This document shows positions 10,835 to 20,464 of a stretch of DNA of 64,000 nucleotides, one piece after another. The DNA comes from Ophioderma brevispina (lineage: Eukaryota; Echinodermata; Ophiuroidea; Amphilepidida; Ophiodermatidae), in NCBI GenBank assembly GCA_023653785.1, contig JAMKCH010012738.1, forward strand, positions 23,897 to 87,896, given 5' to 3'. The notes under the pieces were generated by a model. The model saw only the letters and a list, made by a program, of their open reading frames with translations. It was not told the DNA's origin and searched no databases. The first letter of the stretch is position 1; every line of letters starts with the position of its first letter. Position numbers and translations under genes: made by a program.

Positions 10835-11330
10835 GATTTATCTGAGTTCCGTTAAGGGCGACACTGAGTAACTTGGTGGAAAGAAGCGGGTTGATAGTCT
10901 GAACCGATTAGCTTGTGGCCATAAAAATGCTATTAAGTATCTAATTTGCATAATTACGAAAATTTTCCTGGCAAGGCCACGGTGTACCAAGTTTCTGGAG
11001 TTCCGTTAAGGCGTAATTGGTAAATGGTGAAGGAAGCGGCTTGAGAGTTCTCGACCTGATTAGATTTTGGGTTGTATTTCGGGCAAATTGAGTATGCAAA
11101 TGAGCTATTGTAATATGCAAAAAAAATCAGCGTAATTGTTTTTTGAAAAACGGTGGTTACATCGGATACTCAAATTCCGGCGCTGCATGAAAGCCTTTAT
11201 TGGTGCGCATCTTTTCCAATTTGAAAGAAGTATGGTGATATATGCGGCTAGGTATGCAAATGAGCTAATTAAAGATGCGTAGTTGCTCTCTATTCTTGAA
11301 ACGGTACATCGGATAGGCAAAAATTAATTC
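10835..11330 (+). repeat. Tandem array of ~150-190-bp units (GAGTTCCGTTAAG...)
   Basis: Units share GAGTTCCGTTAAG, GAAGCGG, GTTCTCGACCTGATTAG, TTTGG.GT, TATGCAAATGAGCTA and AATTACGAAAATTTTCC. The same unit recurs at 14165-14480. It leads directly into the G-rich tract, as its counterpart does. Confidence 0.7.
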
Positions 11331-11349
11331 GCTACATGAGACTACTATG

Positions 11350-11955
11350 ACGTTGGGGAGGGGGTGGGACTGTTGCAGGGGGGGGGGGAGGGGGTGGGGG
11401 ATGGCCGGGGGGGGGGGAGGGTGGGGGACGGTGTTGTGAGGCGAAGGGGGGGGGGAGGGGGGGGGGGGTGAAGGGGGGTGGGGAGGGGGGGGGGGTGTCA
11501 TGTGGTGGGGGAGGCGTTTGGGGGGGGGGGGGAAGGGTGTTGGGGAAGGAGAGGGTGGGGGGGGAATGGGGTGGGGAGGGGGGGGGGAGGGGGGGGGGAG
11601 GGGGGTGGAGCGGTGGAGGCAGGTGGTGGGGGGAGGGAGGGTGTGGAGGGGTGGGAGGTGGTGTGGTGGGGGGGGGGGGCGAGACTGGAGAGGGTGGCAA
11701 GGGGGTGGGTGGGGAGGGAAATGGGGGGTTGGGGGTGTTGGGGGGAACGGGAGGCGTGTTCCAAGGGTTGGGGTGGGGGTGGGCCGCGGTTGGGGTTGTT
11801 TGGAGTTGTTTTCAGGAGGGGTAGGGTGTTGCGGGGGTGGGGTTTTTGCAGGAGTTTGGGGAGGGGGTGGGTGTTGCGGGTGTTTGAGAGTGGTGGGAGG
11901 TTTTTTGCGGATGTTTGGGAGGGGTGGCAGGTGTTGGGGGGGGTGGGGTGGTTTG
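11350..11955 (+). repeat. G-rich low-complexity tract (~600 bp)
   Basis: The plus strand is mostly runs of G broken by T, A or GT, with many G runs longer than five. Its right end still shows a recognisable degenerate ~22-bp unit, TGTTGCGGGTGTTTGGGGAG. Unit family and position match the shorter G-rich stretch at 14565-14725. Long proline-rich or glycine-rich frames here are composition artefacts. The tract could form G-quadruplex or triplex DNA. Confidence 0.85.
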
Positions 11956-12425
11956 TAGTTGGCCTTTATCACATTTAGTGATCTCGGACATTTGCGCTGG
12001 ACAGATTTTACGCAATCGCGTAGATAAGAGTTTCCTGTTTTTTTTCTCGGAAACGGAATCAGGATTTCATTTTTAAAATCAACTTTGTACAACAATAAAA
12101 TTGGGCCCACAATAATTATCAACACGCAAAAAAACTCCTGGGTCCACATGGCCCCACTTACAAGGCAGGCCATATTTTGTGGAGTACTTAACCATACATT
12201 TATACAACAACGTCCTCATGACACACTCCCATATAACCACAAATGACCACACATTTGAATGTAAGTCCTGTAACTTTGCAACTGCCACAGAATTGAACAA
12301 TGGTCTAGAGCCTTGTATTAGGTTAATCAGGATCTACTCTACGTAACCAGGTGCTGCTGTCACGCGCTCCGCACCTTTAGAATCGACCCAAATCATAACC
12401 AAGAACAAACAAACCTCGGCAAGAA
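11956..12425. other. Intergenic, nothing recognised
   Basis: No homologous or structural signal seen between the G-rich tract and the LINE relic. Confidence 0.4.
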
Positions 12426-13602
12426 TACTGTAAACATGACTCGCAATCGTAGCTTTGTTCTAAGACCGGTGATGGGCAGAGCAGTCACTGCATCGTCTAA
12501 GGAACGGAGTACCACATGGATCACAGGGCTGGTGCTCCCATGCCCTGTTCAACTTGTTATATCAGCGATTTCCCTCAACAACATCTAGACATATGGCTTC
12601 GCCGAAGATCTTGCCCTTCACTCGGAGAGAAGCTGGACTGAATAGAATTAGAAAGTACACTTACTGCAGATTGAATCCGATTTGCAGCATATCTCCGACC
12701 TGGAGACCTCCAAGTCTGAGTGAAAGCCAAGACCACCGCTACTGCCTTTTCATCTTAACCTTTGGGGGGCCTGCAGTCATTTCTTTATACGTTGTAACCA
12801 CATGGTCGTGTCCTTTAGAGGTGGCCTTCCAAATGCTGTCAGGTGATTTGGAAAGCCCTCTAAAACACCACAAGGACATAGGCTTGTTTCGACTCATTGA
12901 AATCCATTGTTCATGCAGCTAATTCTGAATGTGCCCAGGAAATGAAGATTTTCACCTAAACCCTTTTTTGAAGGTAGTAATTTTGAATCAGGGACTTGAG
13001 TCTCCGTTAGTTCCCCAAAGGATTAACAAACCAAAGTGGCTCATCGCCAGCCTTCAAAATCAACCCTCATGGGCGCCTCTGCCATACAATCCTACACCAA
13101 CTTATCATGGAGTGAAGCTTTATCGGCTAGCTTACTTAGGGACGGTCATTCTTTATGCCGGGGGGGGGGAGATGGAGGATTTTCAATTCAACTTTTTTCG
13201 GCAAACCTTTTCGCGTTCCTTCCCCCCTCGCTTTTCGCGTTCAAAAATTTCACTACTCCCCCCTTGATCATGCTGATTTTCCCCATTTAAATTCATGTTC
13301 CCCCTCTCTCTCCTCTCTCGTTGATGAAAACTTTTCACGTTCACCCGTCTCTCTCTTTTACAAAAATTTTTCGGTTTTTCCGCCGCAAATCCTCCATCCC
13401 CCCCCCCCCCCGGCGAAATAATGACCCCTCCCTTATCGGAAGTATCCTCGAGTCCGTTAATGTGCAAAGGCTTCTGCGCAAAGGTATCTTCGGGGAATAA
13501 CCTCTTGTGCCGCCTTGCTGGATCTTGATGGGGTGCTAGCCCATCAACTCTACGCACCACCACCGCCCTGAATCTGGTCTACAGCGCTGCGAATATGTTT
13601 CC
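12426..13602 (+). pseudogene. Jockey/CR1-like LINE reverse transcriptase relic, first part
   Basis: Plus-strand reading across frames gives the distal half of a non-LTR reverse transcriptase. TYGFAEDLALHSERSW corresponds to the Y-A-D-D-L-A block, with the catalytic motif changed to FAED. A K-P-R-P-P-L-L-P-FHLN region matches the downstream K-T...FHL block. PTYHGVKLYR matches P-x-Y-L-G-V-x-L-D-R. After a MITE insertion, FCAKVSSGNNLLCRLAGS and WGASPSTLRTTTALNLVYSA match the R-x-x-L-L-R-R-L-A-G-S-x-W-G-A...T-L-R-T block. Stops and frameshifts abolish function. The protein would have reverse-transcribed its own RNA at a genomic nick. Confidence 0.8.
13127..13432. mobile_element. MITE inserted in the LINE relic, likely 7-bp target duplication
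   Basis: Terminal inverted repeats contain GGTCATTCTTTATGCCGGGG (left) and its counterpart CCCCGGCGAAATAATGACC (right), continuing into GATGGAGGATTT. TTATCGG occurs at 13120-13126 and again at 13433-13439, consistent with target-site duplication. Removing the insert brings two consecutive reverse-transcriptase blocks together. The interior is C/T-rich with CTCTCTC and TTTTCGCG motifs. Confidence 0.7.
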
Positions 13603-14090
13603 GCCGGGGGGCACTCCCTAAAATAGGTGACGGTGATGTGCGGCACTATTGACCCCCGGACCCCCTTTTTAAACCTGCTGTCACTGAAAGACCCCCCCCC
13701 CTTTGTTTAACCAGTCCACTGAAAGAACCAGACCCCCCCTTTTTTACTCTCAGTTGATGCCGCCCATTTTTAATCAAAGATGTCACTGAATGACCCCCTT
13801 CTTTCTATTTTCAGCTCTCACAGAAGCCCCTCTTTTTTTTTAATGTTTATAACAATATAAACTGGTGTTGAATGGTTATAATTTGCCTGAGAATGACCCC
13901 TTTTTTCACAAAATGTGAGAGGCTCAGTGATTGCCCCCCAGTTAGCAATCCTAACGGGTTTGAATGGTTAGAATTTGCCAAGAATGACCCCTTTTTTCAC
14001 AAAATGCGAGCGGCTCATTGATTGAACCACCCAGTTTTTGCATCCTCCTCATCAAATGACCCCTTTTTGTCCCGCCTGAACTTTGTTCGG
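13603..14090 (+). repeat. C-rich tandem repeats (CACTGAATGACCCCC-type)
   Basis: Short units of the form TCACTGAAAGACCCCCCCTTT recur from about 13680 to 13830. They are followed by two ~90-bp copies carrying TTGAATGGTTA, AGAATGACCCCTTTTTTCAC and AAAATG.GAG.GGCTCA. Interrupts the LINE relic between its RT block and its C-terminal block. Confidence 0.7.
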
Positions 14091-14149
14091 CCTAGACTTA
14101 GTATCTTTTACTGCTGGTCTGTCTGTGCTCCGTCCGTGTCCACTAGCTT

Positions 14150-14725
14150 GTGTACATTTATCTGGAGTTCCGTACAGGCAACGACGATGAAACTTGTTGT
14201 TAAAGAGCGGTCCCATGAGGTTCTCGACCTTAAAGATTTTGGGGCGTAAAATATGCTAATTAAGTAATATAATTTTTTGCATAATTACGAAAATGTTCCC
14301 GCCAGGCTTGTGTACTAGTTTTCGGATTTCCGTAATGTGTATAATGATGTACTTGGAGAAGGGAGCGGGCGGGAGAATTCTCGACCTGATTAGATTTTTG
14401 GCGTAGTTCGGGGCAAAATAAGTATGCAAATGAAGCTAATTAAAATCAAAAATCGTGTAATTGCATTGATTCAGGAAATTCCTTCACTACATGAAAGCCG
14501 ATTATGATGGTGCGCATCTTTGTTTACAACTTTGTAAGTGCGTGATATATGCGGCTTGTCTGCGTGTTTGCGGGTTGTTGGGGGAGGGGTGTTGTGGGTT
14601 GTGGAGAGTTGGGTGTTGCGGGTTTTTGGGGAGGGGTGGGTGTCTTTCGGATTTTTGGGTAGGGGTGGAGTGTTTGCGGTTGTTTGGGTGATGGGTTGGG
14701 GTGTTGTGTTGGGGAGGGGGATATC
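14150..14725 (+). repeat. Second copy of GAGTTCCGT tandem units plus G-rich stretch
   Basis: Repeats the layout at 10835-11955: GGAGTTCCGTACAGGC, GAGGTTCTCGACC, ATAATTACGAAAATGTTCC, TTCTCGACCTGATTAGAT and TATGCAAATGA..CTAATTA, then a G/T-rich minisatellite with TGTTGTGGG and TTTTTGGGGAGGGG units. Here the G-rich part is only about 160 bp. Confidence 0.7.
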
Positions 14726-14759
14726 TCAATCCTCCACTGTATCTGCTTGCCACTTTTTT

Positions 14760-14885
14760 GGGGGGGGACCCCCTGTACTCATACAATTGCATCATTGTTT
14801 GCTGCAGCCTGCTCTTTGTCTTACATCTTGCACGAAAACCAGGCGAACTTGTGGTTCGAGAACCGCCTGTTCCCTTAAGTTCCTC
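14760..14885 (+). repeat. Dispersed repeat, copy 1 (GTGGTTCGAGAACCGCC)
   Basis: Contains TACAATTGCATC, GCACGAAAACCAGG and CTTGTGGTTCGAGAACCGCC. A related copy lies at 54880-54975. The palindromic GGTTCGAGAACC core resembles, but does not equal, a tRNA B box. Confidence 0.5.
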
Positions 14886-14944
14886 AGAGATGCCTGTTTG
14901 AAAGTCCATCCGCACATCCACGTCACTTTCATGAGTGCCCCCCC

Positions 14945-15590
14945 CCCCCGGCTGCAATAGCCTCAACATAAAGAGCGGACACAGACTCAACGAACTGAGA
15001 ACCATTACTGGCTGCCTTCGTCCCACTTCATCTTAGTTTTCTACAGTGCGTTTCAGTATTGCCCTCATGCTTCAGAGAGATCATCACCCATAAACTGGTG
15101 AATAAGGCAAACTTTGACAACAAGCATCGCTGCATAACACTGTCAAAGAATCACCAACTCGGCAGACAGACTGTGCTCTCATCGATTTTTCTGTCGACAC
15201 GCTGAAACTCTCCAGCTCCCATTCAACAACATTTTACAGACGTGACACTGCCTGGCTAGATACCCCCAAGACCAGACCGACTTCACTACAAACCTATGAC
15301 AAGAACTCCAACCTTTTAGCAATCTTCCACTAAGAAATGCGTCACCCCCCCTTGAACATGATTCGCACAGGAGTCGGTCGTTTCAACAGCAATAGTACCG
15401 ACGGGGGCTGTGACCATCTGCCAATGTGGCTCTCCGTTAGGGTAGCAGACTGAAGACGCAGAACGACTGAGGAATCACATCTCATGAGTTGCCTTACCTT
15501 TCATTAAACCTGAACCAACAACAATGAGCTGGCTCCACAAAATCAACACTTAGCTGCTGCCTCATACGCCAAGGGCGGCCGGCAAACCAA
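14945..15590 (+). pseudogene. Jockey/CR1-like LINE relic, C-terminal part
   Basis: Continues the relic at 12426-13602 after repeat insertions. KSGHRLNELRTITGCLRPT matches the conserved L-R-x-I-T-G-C-L-R-P-T block. NMIRTGVGRFNSN and AVTICQCGSPLG match the R-T-G-x-G-R ... C-x-C-G cysteine motif near the end of these LINE ORF2 proteins. QTEDAERLRNHIS follows. Stops are present throughout. The same C-terminal segment recurs at 31985-32490, which shows a multi-copy family. Confidence 0.75.
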
Positions 15591-15902
15591 ATTTTGATGA
15601 ATTGGATCCAAAACTAAGTGAATACACAAAAGAGTGCAAGGTCTGGCAACACAAAGATATTAAACCTGTATCAGTCAGTAACATTTGGGTGATTAACTCC
15701 ATTTCACTAGAGGGGGGGGGGGGGGATCTATGAAATGGATATGGGTTGTTTTTTGTCAAAGACTCGGTTATGCCAGTGAAGGGAGCACCGCGAGCACGAG
15801 AGAGGTTTCATTTTCCACTGATTATACTTCCATGCAGAACTGTTCAGATGGAATGAGTAAATCAGTCCCGACTGTAGAGAAGACTAGATATTGATACAAA
15901 TA
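15591..15902. other. Short intergenic stretch with poly(G) run
   Basis: A run of about 16 G residues at 15709-15725 is the only feature seen. Confidence 0.5.
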
Positions 15903-17054
15903 AGGTGGCTGTGAAGTCAGGAATTAGTCAAATGGCCAGCTAGTTTTTAGTTTTTTCATGTTTTTTAACGGCATTAACATGTGTTCTTTCCATATATGTA
16001 ACAGAATCTATATATATTTATTTTTTCCTCAATGTTGTCATTCATTAACTTTTACTATGTACGCATTTTTGACAAGGGGTGGTGAACAATCACATGGGGC
16101 TGAACTGCAAAAGGGCGGCTAATTTCGCGTATTACGCATACTCGCCTGTGCTATTCGGCGCGCGCGATTTAATGAGCGCATCAGAAAACGCCTTGATGCA
16201 TCGGTTCGATATGACGCATAGCCATGGTTAACTTGTATGGCAATTAAAATGTTTGCCCACGTGAGTTGCTTTGGCAAACAGAATGGGATTTAAATTTCAC
16301 GACTTGGCATCATAAATTGTTGAATTTGATCATAAGTATTCCAGATGAAGCAATTTTGACCTGGTTGCAGAATCAGTGAAGGAATAAGAGATGAAACGCT
16401 TGTGGTTTGGAGTAAGGCTATATTTTGTAGCGAAATGGGAAATATTTGGACAAAATGGCCCGGGATTTTCTCTGTGTTCACTTTCGGCGTTAATTCGTGT
16501 GATTTTCGGTTCCAGTTACTCGAAATCCCATATCAGCAAAAGGGAAGAATGAATGCATCGGATAGGGAATTATCAAAATCTAGGGTCGGTATTTTTAGTT
16601 TATTCATTTTTGGTTTAAATCGTGATTTATGTCAACCTTTGAACACTCTTGGCGTTGTTCCAAATTGAAAAACGCGGTTTTTGGCTTTTTGGCAAATAAT
16701 TTGATAAAAGTGCAGAAGGAATTGAAAAAAAGGGGAAATTACAGACCCTAGAACTATGAATCTGTAACAGAAATACGAACAAGGCACATTTCTTATAATT
16801 TCTAGATTTTTATAGGGAACCAAAAAAAAATGAGTGGTGTGAAATGAAAAATACGCCAATTTTTTATGATTTTTCTCAAAAAATATTTTTCCTTTCTTGA
16901 AGTTTTGAAGGGAAAAAAATATTATCATATTTGATTCCTTGAGTCATTTCTTCTCAAATATGTATTTCTGTGTTATGTTGGAACAACAATTAAGAAGAAG
17001 CAGATTACGGCAAAAACAGTTTCCTTTGAATTTCCTAACTTCCACAGCCCACCT
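15903..17054. mobile_element. Degenerate TTAA-type TIR element
   Basis: The left end AGGTGGCTGTGAAGTCAGGAA matches the reverse complement of the right end (AGGTGGGCTGTGGAAGTTAGGAA). TTAA is intact on the right (17055-17058) and mutated on the left (AATA). The terminus AGGTGG resembles that of the palindrome at 1126-1803. Interior coding capacity is not recognised; open frames around 16290-16930 on both strands look random. Confidence 0.5.
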
Positions 17055-17058
17055 TTAA

Positions 17059-20000
17059 ATGATCCGAGTGGACATACAACGGTTGGGGTTGGTGATATCC
17101 CCATAGGAGGTTAATGGGTGGCAAATTGGTCATCTGGGAACCTCTTTCTTTTAATAATTGAACATGTTAAAATCATGGGTTTACAATGTATTTCAATTTA
17201 AGGTTCATTAATTATTCATTTTTTTGTGTATGTGATATGTACAGCCCTGCAGATGATACTTATTGTAGCACGCATTATAAGTGACTATTATATTATTTAT
17301 TTGTCACGACGGGTTCGCGCATGGACCCCAGAACCTCAACAAACTGGTCAAATTTAAACAAATAATTCCATTCTGTTGCCCTTAATTTCTACTTGATTTT
17401 TGTTATAGGACATTGCAATGCATTGTGGGATAATCAAAACACACTCTGAACAAAACCAGAGTATTTTATTTAGTGGAGCGGTTTGGACTGCACAATTGTC
17501 GGACAACCCATCCCATCGACAACAAAAACGCAACCATTCTATGTCGAAAGATAGCTAATAAATCATGAAAAAAAAAAAGATGGGTTGTGGTCAAAAATTT
17601 TGGTTGCAGGGGGTGTTTTTTGGGTACAAAAATCAACGTTTTTTGCCTGAATAAAAGATATCAAGATTTATTAATTCTTAGCAAAACAAATTGTAATCAT
17701 CAGGCAATACTATCAATCTCTTGACATTTATATTATAGTTTTCTTGTTTTATTCAATATATAAAGGGTATAGAACTGTAGCCCCCAAAATCACCTTTTCT
17801 AAAAAAAGAATGTCCTTTTGACACATGTCACCACAACGCGTATTACCGAAGCCTTTATGCAATGTATAAAGCCTATATCAATAACAAAAAGGGATACTAT
17901 AAAAATAAGATTGAATATTTTTACCTTAAAAAATATAAAAAATAATAATTTCGCTTATCTTGCAACTTTGCGCCCAAATTTCATTTTTCCGGCATAGAAA
18001 TCATCCCTGCCACCAAATATTTCAACCACAACCACTTTGCTTCAATCTTACTGATATTTTATCCTTCAAATAAAAGGTGGTTGTGTTTTGTTGTACGGTG
18101 GGGAGGGGTAACAGCTCTAACTAGAGGACTTTTCAAGCTCGTCGCTCCGCGCATTGTCATTATCTTTGATTTTAGCCTTGGCGATTTTGCGTGAGTTAAA
18201 GTCTGAATACAACTGACAACATTTGAGAAACCACCAGGTTGTTGCCAGCATTAAGTACTTGGTATTATTGATTTCCATTCAGGCCGTTTGTAGGACAGAC
18301 AATAATCCTGTAATAACTCATTTTTTAATCAACTTCAAACATTTGATCTAACATTATATGCGACTGACAAAAACTTATAGACTGATAAAACCACAACTAC
18401 TTCGCATTGCGAGTTTTTGGAACCACATCCGGAAACCAACAAACATTTGTGTAAGCCTTCTAGACTTATCATGAATCATACTTATTATTTGTTAATATCC
18501 ATAATGTCATCGTGAAGATATGATGAACGTTGTACAAAAAACAATGCAAAATCATTGTTAAATTCAGAGAAGATGAGAAAGAAGGAGATGCTCGATTGCA
18601 ATCCGATTACCCAGGATTATTCCTATCATTCCTCATATTATCATTGTTAGACTTCAGGGCCACAACTCTGATTGACCTTTGAAGTAATATGTTCAACCGC
18701 CTCAAGTCTAGCCGTTCGGGAAGGTTTCACAACAGGAAGTATTGACACTCTCCCACTAAATAAGCTTTATTAATTTCAGCTAAAATCTCTGCTGGCAATG
18801 AACCCCGCGGTTGTTCTGACTGATGTTATTTATTTTAATCGTTGCGAAATAATTGAGGAAATCAGTGACTTTTTACAACCAAAGAAACAGCAAATCGTAC
18901 CCTTTTTCGTAAGCTAACTTGATTTCAAAGTTTTGGGGGTCAATTAAGCTGTTATTAATTTTCGGCTAATTTCCATTTCCTGTGACATATGATATGATGA
19001 ATGATTAGATAAAATGCATATTCAATACATCTCAACCATCCTTTTTTGTGTCCAGGAAGTGTCCAAAGTGCCAAAATACTTGAATTTGGGGTCAAAGTTG
19101 TTTATAACTGATGCAGGCGAGTACATTTCGCTGTGTACTGATCACAACCATCTGTATAGACCTGTGCAATACCATTGAACACTGGTAGTGAATGTTTCTG
19201 GGATACTGACAGGTGTATGAATGTTCTCCAGCAATTAGCGTAAGTCTTTGGTCCAATCGATTAGATTTAAGCCGATTGACATGAATAGGCGGTTGAACAT
19301 TTATCTTTTGATAAGCATCGAACCACTCCTTGCGTTCCATTCTTCTCTGGTTAAATGTAGGTTCCTCTGTTTCATTCTAATTGTTGTTATGTATGTTGAC
19401 AGCCTCCTCCAGCTGAGACGTGCAAACCTCTCTTTGTTCAGAGACAAGTTGTTAGTTGAGTAAGATATTTCAATGGACCTGAGTTTTGTTAGTACGAGTT
19501 TGCAGTTTTTTGTGTTCCAGTGAGTTTAGTTTACTTAGATTTGTATCCGGGTCCGGATTCCAGCCCGCCATAAAACATAATTTATGTGCTGAAAAAATAA
19601 AAGAATGGTCAATAACTATAACTACTTACTGTACCAAAACCACAGTCCGTTATTTTCCATAGTTTCTTTCGATTTTGAGTATGGCTGATCATATCAGCAA
19701 ATTATTATTACCGTTATGTGTATGGAAACCAAAACATTTGCAGTCGCCCTTTTAATATTTATTTTTTTTTTGCAAATAAAACTGATGATGTCAATTATCA
19801 GATTATTTTAGGAAAATAGACTTTTGACCAAATAAGGGAAAATAGTGATATTCCTATTTTACGCAGAAAGTTTGATCTCGACAAAACTTCTAACTCCTAT
19901 ATCTCCATTGAGGGGCATGAGAGCATACACCTATCATTGCCTATCTAACCACAATATACAAGGTGAAATTTGGAATATCCTATTCAACGAAGTTATAGCT

Positions 20001-20464
20001 ATATACCAACGAATGAATATATTCTTTCCTTGCATGGATAAAAACATTCAATATTTAATTTGTTTGTATTTATGTTTGGGAGCATTAACAGTGCAACCCG
20101 TATATGGTATATTATTGTTTTTAAATACTCTTTGTTATTCAAAATTGTCCATATAGAACTCGTCAGTAAATCCTCTCTCATTCTTGTGCTGAATATTCAA
20201 TGGCTGGATTTATTCTCTCAAGGAGAATCAATCGACCAGTAAAGTAATCGATTTAATATCTACATCCTTGACGACGACAGGTGAAAGGAGTCTTCAGTGT
20301 TTCCGTGGTGTTATAATGTATTTTCTGGACGGTAAACTGCGTGGTCGTTGTGATAGTGCAACTCACGGCCCATACTTGTCGTGTTAAAAGCCGGTAGAGA
20401 AACACCAAGTTCCTGCTATATCATCAGTTAAGAGATAACGAGTGAGCGCTTAGATTAGATCACT
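17059..20464. other. Non-coding region upstream of the large exon
   Basis: No gene, RNA or well-formed element recognised in about 3.4 kb. A weak imperfect inverted pair lies near 17579-17625 and 17998-18046 (GGTTGTGGTCAAAAATTTTG and its relative). Immediately before the coding exon, a TTAAAAG at about 20384 and TCAGTTAAG at about 20424 could be a TATA-like box and initiator. The spacing is only approximate and I do not call a promoter. Confidence 0.4.

Noticed and set aside
11265..12173. 302-residue Pro/His-rich open frame on the minus strand and overlapping Gly-rich frames
   Set aside because: They are translations of the G-rich low-complexity tract in all frames, with no start context, domain or splice support.
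14502..15026. 174-residue minus-strand open frame
   Set aside because: It is antisense to G-rich repeats and the LINE relic. Its composition reflects the C-rich strand.
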